From assembly GCA_014925825.1 (NCBI GenBank), contig JACGCK010000034.1:186001-250000 (forward strand): a stretch of DNA of 64,000 nucleotides, written 5' to 3'. The translations under genes were made by a program, and so were the position numbers. The stretch is from Pholiota molesta. Taxonomy: Eukaryota > Basidiomycota > Agaricomycetes > Agaricales > Strophariaceae. Below the pieces are notes generated by a model that worked only from the letters and a program-made list of their open reading frames with translations, was not told the origin of the DNA and made no database searches. Positions 44,178-53,943 of this stretch are shown here, in pieces. Position 1 is the first letter of the stretch; each line of letters begins with the position of its first letter.

Positions 44178-45069
44178 CGTCTTGGAAGCAAAGGCAAAGG
44201 GAGACGTTGAAATTTTGCAATCGGAACATGGCAATCGATAATTATAGGAGCCGTTGCGGTTGCGCAACGGTCAGGTGATTTGGCCTGATGTGCCAAATGG
44301 CGAATGTCTCGTCGCCTGCGCGTCGCCTGCGCGTCGCGCCGCGCAAGAACAAGTACATATACTAACGAAGATTGATCATTGACGAAGCCACTCATATTAT
44401 TGCATCTACAATACATGGAGCAAACAACGCATCACGAGTCGCCATGACATCCCAACTCCCCAAGTCTACCTAGTACCTACATGATACTGACTGGCAGTGA
44501 CTGCACATTCGGTTCCAAGGGACGACAACTAAAGGTAAGTACCCCAAGAACATTCTTACGACAAGTCAAATCAACCATTCCACTGTAAGATCTTTTCGCG
44601 AAGCGTAATGTTGGTCGTCGTCCGCGACACGGATATAAATTTTGGGCAGGAGCTCTTTGAATCAGCTAGAGAAGCAGGACCGCGTTTTTCGAAATTGGAC
44701 GATGTAAGGAGAATATACGAACAGCAGAGGCGGACTGCTACCACTCATCACGAAATTCAGCCTCCCGCGCCCGACCCAGCGCTTGGTCAAACGAGTCGAA
44801 ACCTGAAGTAGACGTTGAGTGAGTACAACAACGTTAATGCAATATGCGAAAACAAATCAGACCTTTCAGAATGTCACAATGACTGGACGTGCATAGTCGT
44901 ACAGCCCACCATAATTCGTATTGTGTCGAAGATCATCAAGACCGATGTGATTTTACGCCTCCGATCAAGATTCGCACTTCGTTGGTTGAACATATTGGCG
45001 CAATTGACCCATCAGCCCGGAAAGGAAGCACGCAATAAGCAACGTCGTTCCATTGAATTTCCTTTCTAG
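44178..45069. other. Upstream of F-box gene 2, no gene recognised
   Basis: GC-rich direct words GCGTCGCCTGC occur near 44310-44340. A plus-strand opening at 44608-44811 is unsupported. No gene called. Confidence 0.35.
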
Positions 45070-47110
45070 AATGCGAATTGAATTCCACACTTTCCGTCGC
45101 ATCGCATATACGTTGGGGCTAGGGTATAACACACTCGTCTCATTCGCCAGCCAGTCCGCGGCCAGTCGTCGAACGCCGCCTTGCAGAGCGACATGAAGCG
45201 CCCCTTGAATACGCCCCCGACAATCAATTTCTGCCCTAGCAAATAAGACAATCAGCATAATCCCTCCGAAGGCAATCATAAATCCTAAATATCAAAATAA
45301 CCAAACACTCACTAATTGGTCGAGAAACTGAATCTCGGCGCTCTTGGATCCACCTCCCCAGCCGATTAAATCCATCCACCGCTCGACATGACGTGGCACG
45401 GGCCATGGAGCGGGTGGTCGGGTTTCGAGCATCTATTCGAGAAGTTATTGATCTTCGAGGCTGCAACGAATCGTGAGCGCCTATGGTGGAAACGGAGACG
45501 TAGTCTACTTACACCGCGGCCTCGAGGAGCGAATTCGCGACTCAGCTGGGATGGGGCGAGAGAGTAGTCTGCGGCGGTGAATGGGCTGCCGCGAGCGACG
45601 CAACCATCAGCGATGATCGAATACAAGGAGCACAACACGCTTACTCTGTTGCATAGATCCCAAGCAAGCATGTCGTCGGTCGCCTTATCCCTGACCGCCG
45701 CCTAGGAGCACCGCACCTGGTGCGAGATATATACCCCCCCGTATCACACCTCCCGCGTCGCGCCACGGGAAACGTGATATTCAGCGGCTGTCGAACGATC
45801 CAGCCGCGTTGAGCTCAGTCGGTTACGCACCGCGTCTACCTGAGGCGCTCCCAAAGAATCTATGAAAAATTCGTTGATGGCCCTCTTTATGAGCTCCTGT
45901 GAACGAAGCCCGGCGGCGAAGAGAATGGGTGCCCAGCGTGACTCATGCACAGGATCTACTTGGAAGGTGTCAGTAAAGGTTTATGCAATGTAATTCAACA
46001 CGAACATACTCTCAGATTCCTTAAGTTCTCCTCCTCCCCAGCGGCGACCCTCCTGACTCAACTCCCAGTACAGGTCCGACACAAGCCTTCCGCTCGCACT
46101 CGCCAGGATGACGTTCGAAATCTGTTCCTGCGATGTCGTCAAGGCGAAGAGGTGAGGGTGGCTGATGATCTTCTCGAAACACTTCATTGTTTGGATGTCA
46201 GTCACGGGTGTTGGTCGCGGCTGGGAGCAGTGATGGAAAAAAATTCGCGACGGCGAAGCGTCAGAAATGTGTGCAGTGGTACTGGCATTCTGGATAAGTG
46301 CCAGCAGACCTGAGCGGCGGATCTTCCAAGATGCTAAGTAAATGAAGCAAGGGAAGACATCAAAGTAAGGCACCTGGACCGAGTTGAAAACAGCCTTCGT
46401 CCACGTCTCCAGTGCCTCGTCGTCCGTGCTAATGTGTCCCAGGCTGCGGAGACGTGTCGACTCCATGACATCGGCGACCAACACCCGACGCAGATCCATC
46501 CGAATGGCGCTCTCAGTTCGCTGGACGCGTTTGGCTTAGGAACGCGCTCTGCTTGGACGTTGTTGAGGATGGTGACTGAACCTGGCGAAAAGAGGGTACA
46601 TACCTTTCTCCATAGCGGGTTTCACGGACTCCGCAAATGTTTGCGCGCGCTCCATCGGAGCGTTCCATGTTAAGGGTCCGCATTCGTGATTGTGCTGAAG
46701 CCTGGCTGAAGCTCGTGCATTTTCGTGTGCGGCTTGTTCGTGGTATGACGACGCGGCTAAGTTGCTCTAACTAGATGAATGGACGCCGACGTCAGATTCC
46801 CAGCGCTTGGAAAGGAAAGCAGAGGACTAGGGCGTTGTACACACCTGAGATAATGCACTGCTGTCGGTCGTTCCTTGGTGGGTCCCAGGCACGAAGGAAC
46901 GCCAAAAGACGAATCGCATCGAAGGATCCATTCAGATTTCAGTGGGCGTGGCCGCAGGCCAATCTTCGCTTTCATCGTGAGCCACAGAGAATAAGGCTGA
47001 GTAGAGCGGGCGTCAGTGGAAGGTTGGATGGAGGAACAACGCATTGGTTGATCGGAGCCAGCGGACCGGTTGTGATGCGTGACGAAGAACAAAAGTGACT
47101 GCAACCCACT
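45070..47110 (-). pseudogene. Family X copy 2 (unrecognised multi-exon gene, probably degenerate)
   Basis: Most complete copy of an unrecognised family. Minus-strand segments in order: a first exon around 47110-46850 corresponding to 59580-59815; 46500-46380 with STDDEALETWTKAVFNS; 46300-46010 with TDIQTMKCFEKIISHPHLFA and SNVILASASGRLVSDLYWEL; 45950-45750 with HESRWAPILFAAGLRSQELI; 45670-45520 with SIIADGCVARGSPFTAADYS; 45470-45310; and 45245-45070 with GRIQGALHVALQGGVRRLAA. Plausible GT-AG introns separate them. The first and sixth segments carry stops or frame breaks relative to the other copies, so this copy is likely inactive. There are no motifs I can name. Confidence 0.5.
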
Positions 47111-47503
47111 TGGCAACTTGACCTATCATGACTTGACCTGGAGAAGAGCTAAGCGCTAAGCAAGCTTGTAATCCCTTCATTTCCTGCGATTGTCCGCGAA
47201 TCATGTCTACTACGTTCTACTGCACTAGTTCCAGTCTTTTGCTACCTCCAAATCCACCCCTGCTCCGCTCTCTCTTTGGCACACTGACACAGTGCCGCAG
47301 CGCGCTCTCGGCCGCGACGAGCGCACACACGAACTGCGTGAGGTGCGCGAGCGCCGGGGCGTGGTGAAAGATCGAATGCGCGTCGTACAGCGGCGGCTGG
47401 GGCGTGGGAGGCGCGCAGGGAGACGACGCACCCTGATCTACTTCTTCATTCCCATCCCCCTACATGTTGCGTATCTCGCCTTGTACACCCCCTGAACGAC
47501 ACC
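47111..47503. other. Convergent gap between family X copy 2 and F-box gene 3
   Basis: GC-rich open frames on the minus strand near 47225-47431 have no similarity. Nothing called. Confidence 0.35.
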
Positions 47504-49184
47504 TCAAACCCTCGCCCCCCATTCCTTCACTACACCCTCCGCGGCCGGCCCTACCAGCCCCGCACTCAGCTCCAGCACGACCCGCGGCGCCCCCGCGGCG
47601 CTCGCGCGCACCCTCCCCATCGCAGCCTCGCCCGTCCGGTGAAAAAACGGCGCGCCGTTGCTGATCGTGACCATGCGCACCGGGCACGCCGGGTCCCCGC
47701 AGGTCCAGCCACGCGCACTCCGCGGCGAAGACGTGGCCCACGAACAGCGCGAGGAACGCGTCCCGCTCCGCTGCGCGCAGCGCGAGCCGCGCGGGGAGCG
47801 CGAGGTGCAGCCGCGCGAGCGCCGGCGCGTGCTCCCAGATCGGGTGGTCGACGTCGGGGAGCGTGGGCAGGGCGGTCGGGGGCATCTCAAGCGCGGCGGC
47901 GGACGGGGCGATGGTGTCCAGGGGGTCTTCCAGAGAGAGCTCGGTCACCGCCGGCGCGGAGGTGAGGACGGTGCAGAGCTCGACGACGGCGCGGCGGTCT
48001 TCCCACACTCTCGCGCCGGGCGTGGCGAGCGCCAGCGTGTGCACAGCAGGGAGGTGGAGGGCCGTGAACAGGGCGCTGAGGGGGAATACGGCGCTGCGCT
48101 CTAGCGTACTGCGAATGACGATGGAGAGGGTCGTCAGCGCTGCGATGGTGCACTGCGGAGGATGGGGGGTCCCGTGGGGGATATCGAACGGCGGAGTGTC
48201 GAGGGTGAGGTCGAAGTGCCCCCATCGGAGGCGAGGGACGGCGCGGATCAGGGAGAACCAGGAAAGGAGAGAAACCGAGGCATGCAGGGAGAGGTGGGTG
48301 AGGGCAGACCACTGAGTGGGAAAAACAAAGGCGTTCAAGAATTTGACCTCCATTAGGGATAGACGCCGCAGTGCTGGGAGGGATAGAGCAGTCTGGAAGG
48401 TTTGGAGGTCGTAGAATGGGTGCGTTCCACTCAATGTGTGTTCGTCCTCTGTCAGCACCGTATGGAGGCTAGGGAAGTTGACTGGATGTCTAGCTACAAG
48501 CTTCGTAAGGATCCAGTCCCAGAAGAACATATCAAGTTCGAGACATTGCGCCGATGTCAGATAATCGAAAAGGAATACCGCGTTGCTCGTCGTCGGCTTC
48601 TGGTTTTCGTTGCCACGGCCTATCTGGCCCACCTTGAAGGCAAGGCGCGGTGGGATCCCACCCTGCTTCGCTTTCCACCAGCGAACAAACTCGATATCGC
48701 GCTCTTCAAACTCATATGTCCAGAAGGTGGGCCCATGTATCGCTACGATAGGGAACTCATAAGAAAGATGTGTCCAGAGGATGGGGAAGGCCTGCGCGAG
48801 CCGTCGCCAAGACGAACAAACATGGCAGAGTAGGATCGGCGCTGACGTGGTGCTTGGCTGCTGTTGGAGGAGAGGGTAGCGCGGGAGGCAGTGGATGAAG
48901 ATTTCAAGAAGGATCTCGTATGGGAGCAAAGATATTGGGTGAACCAGAGGAGGCGAGGTGGGGGAGGGCATTGGATGGTTTGCGGATGTGGGCAAGATCT
49001 CTCGAGCTTGGTTGTCGGTGTAGCGAGGCATTGAGGCCCGCGTCGGGGAGTACGGGCCGGTAATTTGGACCTTGTTTTGGGGCCGATCTGCTGTTGTGGC
49101 TTGGAGCCATGATGTGTGCGTCCTTCCAAGGGGTGTGCAGCGGCAAAATCTGGCATATGGGGTAGGGAGGGGGGGTGCCTTCAT
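47504..49184 (-). CDS. F-box-like protein 3 (one apparent frameshift near the C-terminus)
   Basis: Minus strand, intronless. Possible starts at 49184, 49031 and 48971; the last two lie closest to the F-box-like motif (ISLLPYEILLEIFIHCLP, ILLCHVCSSWRRLAQAFPI, LWTHLS). The body aligns in layout with proteins 1, 2 and 4 (FVRWWKAKQGGIPPRLAF, SAPAVTELSLEDP). The run of four C at 47695-47698 appears one base too long: read literally the frame goes on to 47460 with low-complexity sequence. With one base fewer the family ending is restored (DPACPVRMVTISNG, ending VVKEWGARV at 47504). Either an assembly error or a recent lesion. Much more GC-rich than its relatives. Confidence 0.75.
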
Positions 49185-49948
49185 GAGGCCTTAACCAAAC
49201 TTTTTTTTCTCGAGACAAAATCTCTGCTCAGGGGGCCATATCTGCATTCATTTGTATGCTTAACAGTCAAAATATGATGTTTCTGACACCTGTTACTTAA
49301 ATACAAGATATTAGGTTTGAATAAGTCTATATAACCCAGTATAATAGCCTATTAATTGCCCGTAGAGTCTCTATTTGGTTCTGAATATAAAGAAAATCAA
49401 AATCTATAAGTCAGTATCATCTCCAAAGGAAACATCTAGGTCCAAAAACAGCTGAATCAATGTTTATATATATTTTACTAGTGCTTAGGATTTTTTTTAC
49501 CTTGTCCACTACCTAGCAATCTTATTCCAAGCTTTATAGGTAAAAATTTGTGTATATGATTCTACCTAGAATGATTCTGTTAAGTAATTCTCACAATAAT
49601 ATAGAATGGGCCTAACTCTGATTCTATAGAGCTATTATTATAGAGATCTCAATATATAATATATAGTGTAGCCTAGCCTTTTGCTCATATTTAGATTATG
49701 AATGTCCAACCTATACCCATACCCACTGACCATGGGTCAAACTCGCTATGGGTCACCCTTGGGGGTTGTTTGTTTGTCATATATTATCTATTTTAAGTAA
49801 TGATGCAATCAAAACATGTGATTTATTTCCTTTTTTGGAGTGGGTAGGGGGGGAGGGGGGACCAAATTTGCCTTAACCAAACTTTTCGACCTCATATATC
49901 TGAGATTTTTTTTGCACACCCCTTGCGTCCTTCACTACTTAATCATCC
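49185..49948. other. AT-rich block bounded by direct repeats
   Basis: Composition changes sharply to AT-rich at about 49205. The words GGGAGGGGGGG and CCTTAACCAAACTTTT occur on both sides (about 49165-49205 and 49848-49890), so roughly 690 bp may be an insertion between duplicated ends. No frame of interest and no inverted ends found. Confidence 0.45.
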
Positions 49949-50367
49949 GGGTCACGTGATTATCTTTGGGGCCCCTCCGCAGATAATCTTTGGAGAAACC
50001 TTTGGAGACTTCTGTAACTTCACTCTACAGATAATCTGCAGAGACTTTCTACAGGTTGGCCTGCAGGTTATCTTTACAATTCTCTGTAGAAGAACTCCAC
50101 AGATTACATATGAAAGGTCTCTGCAGAAAATCCCACAGACATAATTTACGCCAACCTGTGCACTGTCTTTGCAGAAAATATTTGGAATTGTCTACAGATA
50201 GGGTGCACACGTTATTCCAAGGAGAATAAATGGGACATTCTACAAATACACTCCACAGATAAAATATAAATTCATTCCATAGCTAATTCCATATGTAACC
50301 TATGGGTCAAACTTTGGGACCAATCTTTAGAGGGCCTCCGAAGTTTGGCGCCCCCGACGTGTGACCC
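49949..50367. mobile_element. Possible 0.4-kb MITE-like element
   Basis: Begins GGGTCACGTG and ends CACGTGTGACCC-like (GACGTGTGACCC), giving short inverted ends. The inside repeats the word CAGATAATCT and related CTACAG or CCACAGAT motifs in both orientations. No clear target duplication was found, so the borders are uncertain. Confidence 0.4.
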
Positions 50368-50842
50368 GAACAAGCCTTTCCCATGGAGAAACATGCGCAG
50401 GACGTGAAGATTTTATTATCAACGCAATGTCAAATGTACCTCTGCTACTTGTGTGTTAATTAACCATTTCATGTACTCAAATCAGTGCGGCATGGCGAAC
50501 AGCGGTTGATGTTCAGAGGTGTCAATGGTTTGCGCACAAAAGTAATGCTCATGGTGTCAAGCGACATGAAGCGAGGCGAAGATGTGTTACTAAAGCATGA
50601 GGATGACTGATCACCGAAGATAGCCATGAACGAGCAAAATCGTGACGGGCAACAGAGCTCAACCTGCAAGGACGCCAATGAGGCTGGTTGCATGCACACC
50701 ACGGCGGTGAGCACGACACGGTGAAATCGCCCCTCCTGCCACATTGGCGACCTTGCGGTGAAATCGCCAGAGGAGCAACCAATCACCTACATCTGCTGTT
50801 CTTTCTTGCCACCGTTCCAGGTGCATGGCACCCTGGATCACC
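50368..50842. other. No gene recognised; insertion site region of the Copia element
   Basis: A minus-strand opening at 50469-50786 has no recognisable similarity. The Copia element inserted at the right edge. Confidence 0.35.
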
Positions 50843-50847
50843 ATAGG
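50843..50847. repeat. Target-site duplication of the Copia element
   Basis: ATAGG immediately before the left LTR is repeated at 56301-56305 directly after the right LTR, the 5-bp duplication expected for an LTR retrotransposon. Confidence 0.9.
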
Positions 50848-51248
50848 TGTTGGAATAATGCACGCAACGCGCGTGCGGTGCGCGCGTACGGTCCGAGGTC
50901 AAACGCGCCGCAAGCTCGTTTCCACATGGTATCAGTATGCAATATTGCATTTCGTTTCTATCGTTTCGTGCGCATTCGTTCACCGAATGCGCCATGTGTT
51001 TACTTTCTTTTGTCTCGTTCTTATCCCTTTTGGTACGACGGAGCTTTTCACGGATTCTCTAGATATACGGCGTAGTTACATTTTCGTGCACCTCAGTTGT
51101 TTGCCCCCCAAACCAACTGAGGTGAGCTTTATTCTATTGACATTTATCTACCTTTTCTTACAACGTTTGTAGCTTGATATTCTTACAGGTAGATACACTG
51201 AATATTAGTTGTTTGCCCCCCAAACCAACTGAGCTTGATATTCTTACA
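50848..51248 (+). repeat. Left LTR
   Basis: Starts TGTTGGAATAATGC and ends GATATTCTTACA. An internal direct repeat, TTGTTTGCCCCCCAAACCAA, occurs twice near the 3' end. Confidence 0.95.
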
Positions 51249-51261
51249 GGTTATGGGCCCC
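51249..51261 (+). promoter_or_regulatory. Primer binding site for a half-tRNA-iMet primer
   Basis: GGTTATGGGCCCC begins right after the LTR. It is complementary not to a tRNA 3' end but to the CAU anticodon arm of initiator tRNA-Met, as in Drosophila copia, where a 5' tRNA fragment primes reverse transcription. Confidence 0.75.
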
Positions 51262-51327
51262 GAGAACTGTTACTAAACTCGAAATAACCATTTACTGTCG
51301 ATCTACCTCTCGTACGAAATTCTAACC

Positions 51328-53943
51328 ATGGCTTCCAACCCAACATCTCTTTCTGACACCCTCCCATCCTCCATACCCAAGCTCGATGCAACCGGGATGA
51401 ACTGGGCAATTTTTTGCGTGCGTTTCCAGGATGCCGTGGAAGCGAAAGGCTTCTGGGATCACTTTGACGGCTCGTCGCCGCGCCCTGGGGCCGCCGACGA
51501 TGCTAAACCCACTGCAGAAGAGAAAGCTGCCCACAAGCTCTGGGACAAGGACGAGATGTCCGCGAAGTCACTCCTTACGCAGAAAATCCCCGACTCGACG
51601 TTGATGCGCGTTCACGGAAAGCCAACCGTTCACGCGCGCTGGGAAGCTATCAAGAAGGAATACACCGAGAAAGGCGCTTACGCGCAAACCGACATGCGCG
51701 CGCGCTTCCTCGAGATGAGGTGCCCCGACAAAGCCAACGTGCGCGAGTTCCTGGACAGTCTGCGTGTGAAGCGCGAGGAGCTTGCGTCCGTGGGCGTCGA
51801 AATCGACGAGAAGGACTATCGATCCACCATTCTTTCCTCCCTACCCTCTGCTCTCGCAAATTTCGCGTCCATGCAGCTCGCTGCGGCGCGAATGTATGCC
51901 CCGACTCAAACCATCGATCCCGATATCTTGATTTCCTTGATTTCTGAGGAATTCGAGCACCAGAAGAATCAACACGCCGGCTCGGCGCGGCGTTCTGGCG
52001 GTAAATCAAAGAACGACGGCGACGAAGCCATGTCTGTCACCGGTGGATCGTCGAAGGGCAAATCGAGTGGTGGGAAGGGCAGTGCGAATTGGCGCTCTCG
52101 TATCACTTGCTGGAACTGCGGGGAGAAAGGCCATTTCAAAGACAAGTGCCCAAAGCCGCCGAAGGATAACGACGGCAAAGGCAAGGGAAAGGACAAGGAC
52201 ACGAAGCCCTCTGGATCTGCGAACGCTGTGGTCGACGACTCCGATAGCGATATTGCGTTTGCTGTTAGCTGTGAAACCGAAGATGAGTCTGACGACGGAC
52301 GCGAATCAACTTCGGCCACCTCCATTCATCCCCCATCATCTCATGCATCCATGCCTGATTTATTCCAAGTCTCGGACACTGAATCGGATGCTGGCCATGA
52401 GGCCGATGTCGACGACGACGATGAGGATGGTTGGTTTTCGGAGGTTGCGAGCGACGCTGGGGATTACGCTGATAACGCGTGGGATGCCGATGAAGATGGC
52501 GAGCCGCTGGTCGTGGCTGAGCCTCCGGTCGAGGACGCATTCGTCGCATCGCCGCATGAGCGCGTTGCTGATACCGCACCGCGCGTAGAAATTTTGGACT
52601 CTGGGACGACGCGCCACATCTCCCCATACTCCAATGACTTCGATACGCTCACGGATATTCCGCCGAAACCTTTGCGCGCTGCCAATCAAGGAAGCTTCAG
52701 CGCGGTCGGCGTGGGCGAGCTTGTTATCGACGTACCAAATGGTGTGGAAGCTAGTCAGCTTCGTCTCACCGAAGTTCTTTATTCGCCCGAGGTCGGCTAC
52801 ACCTTGGTTTCTATCGGGCGTCTTGACGACATGGGTTTCACATCCACTTTTGGAGGCGGGCGATGTGTTATACGTGCGCCGGATGGTGCGCGTGTTGGAG
52901 TTATTCCCAAGAACAGCAAGGGGCTGTATCGGATTGAGCACGAGCTCGATTCTGCCAACGCTGTGGGGGAGAAGATCAGTATCGATCAGCTTCATCGCCG
53001 TCTCGGACATATCTCACCTGCTGTGGCCAAGCGCCTGATATCCAACAATCTTGTCAGCGGTGTGCGCTTTGAGGAAACCTCGTCCGGCGACCCTTTCTTT
53101 TGCGAGTCATGCGTTTACGCAAAGGCAACGCGTAGGCCCGTCCCCAAGCAGCGCGAAGGAGATCGCACGACCGAATTCGGTGGAGAGATCCATTCTGATC
53201 TCTGGGGACCGGCGCCTGTTGAATCGAAGGGTGGAAAGCGTTATTACGTCACGTATACGGACGACAAGACTCGACTCACCAATATTTACTTCCTCGCAAA
53301 GAAATCAGGCGCGTTCGATTCCTACAAGGACTACGAAGCCTGGTGCGGCACGCAGCTCGACGCGAAGATCAAGTGCCTTCACTCCGATAAAGGCGGTGAG
53401 TACGAGGGGCGCGAGTTTATTTTGCATTTGAACTCGCGCGGGACGACGCAGAAGCGCACGGTCCACGATACGCCGCAGCAAAACGGCATAGCGGAGCGCC
53501 GAAACCGCGTCATCGTTGAACGCATTCGCGCGCTGTTGCACGCGAGCGGCTTGCCGCGCTTTTTGTGGGCGGAGGCAGCGCGCCATGTTGTGTGGTTGAT
53601 GAACCGCACGTCGACCAAGGCGGTTGATGGCCAGACGCCTTACGAGGCGGCATTTGGAAAGAAGCCCGACCTTCGGGATGTCCGCGAGTGGGGCGAGAAG
53701 GTGTGGGTGCGCATTGAGGGCGGGGATAAGTTGGGCGGCCGCGTGAGGGAAGGACGATGGATGGGTTTGGATGAGAAATCCAAGGGCGTGCGGGTGTACT
53801 GGCCAGACAAGAAGACGGTGTCCGTCGAACGGAACGTTTATTACGATCCGACGGGGACGTCCGCCTCTCGTCTCGAGGGGAGGATTGGGACTTCAATGTC
53901 GAGACGAAGGCAGACCAAAGGCCCGGACAAGTCCAAGGCATGA
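51328..53943 (+). CDS. Copia gag-protease-integrase part of polyprotein
   Basis: 871 residues. Residues ~1-220 are gag of the Copia (UBN2-like) type, with ATGMNWAIFCVRFQDAVEAK near the start. A CCHC zinc knuckle (CWNCGEKGHFKDKC) lies at about 260. An acidic spacer follows, then the aspartic protease site ILDSGTTRHIS at about 421. The pre-integrase zinc region (LHRRLGHIS) is at about 554. The integrase core has its three acidic residues near DLWGP (~622), HSDKGGEY (~683) and NGIAERRNR (~719). It stops at 53941-53943 because the frame is lost at the G run 53877-53880. Restoring one base there would give the family-typical EGEDWDFNVETKADQ and continue into the RT frame. Confidence 0.93.
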   Translation: MASNPTSLSDTLPSSIPKLDATGMNWAIFCVRFQDAVEAKGFWDHFDGSSPRPGAADDAKPTAEEKAAHKLWDKDEMSAKSLLTQKIPDSTLMRVHGKPTVHARWEAIKKEYTEKGAYAQTDMRARFLEMRCPDKANVREFLDSLRVKREELASVGVEIDEKDYRSTILSSLPSALANFASMQLAAARMYAPTQTIDPDILISLISEEFEHQKNQHAGSARRSGGKSKNDGDEAMSVTGGSSKGKSSGGKGSANWRSRITCWNCGEKGHFKDKCPKPPKDNDGKGKGKDKDTKPSGSANAVVDDSDSDIAFAVSCETEDESDDGRESTSATSIHPPSSHASMPDLFQVSDTESDAGHEADVDDDDEDGWFSEVASDAGDYADNAWDADEDGEPLVVAEPPVEDAFVASPHERVADTAPRVEILDSGTTRHISPYSNDFDTLTDIPPKPLRAANQGSFSAVGVGELVIDVPNGVEASQLRLTEVLYSPEVGYTLVSIGRLDDMGFTSTFGGGRCVIRAPDGARVGVIPKNSKGLYRIEHELDSANAVGEKISIDQLHRRLGHISPAVAKRLISNNLVSGVRFEETSSGDPFFCESCVYAKATRRPVPKQREGDRTTEFGGEIHSDLWGPAPVESKGGKRYYVTYTDDKTRLTNIYFLAKKSGAFDSYKDYEAWCGTQLDAKIKCLHSDKGGEYEGREFILHLNSRGTTQKRTVHDTPQQNGIAERRNRVIVERIRALLHASGLPRFLWAEAARHVVWLMNRTSTKAVDGQTPYEAAFGKKPDLRDVREWGEKVWVRIEGGDKLGGRVREGRWMGLDEKSKGVRVYWPDKKTVSVERNVYYDPTGTSASRLEGRIGTSMSRRRQTKGPDKSKA

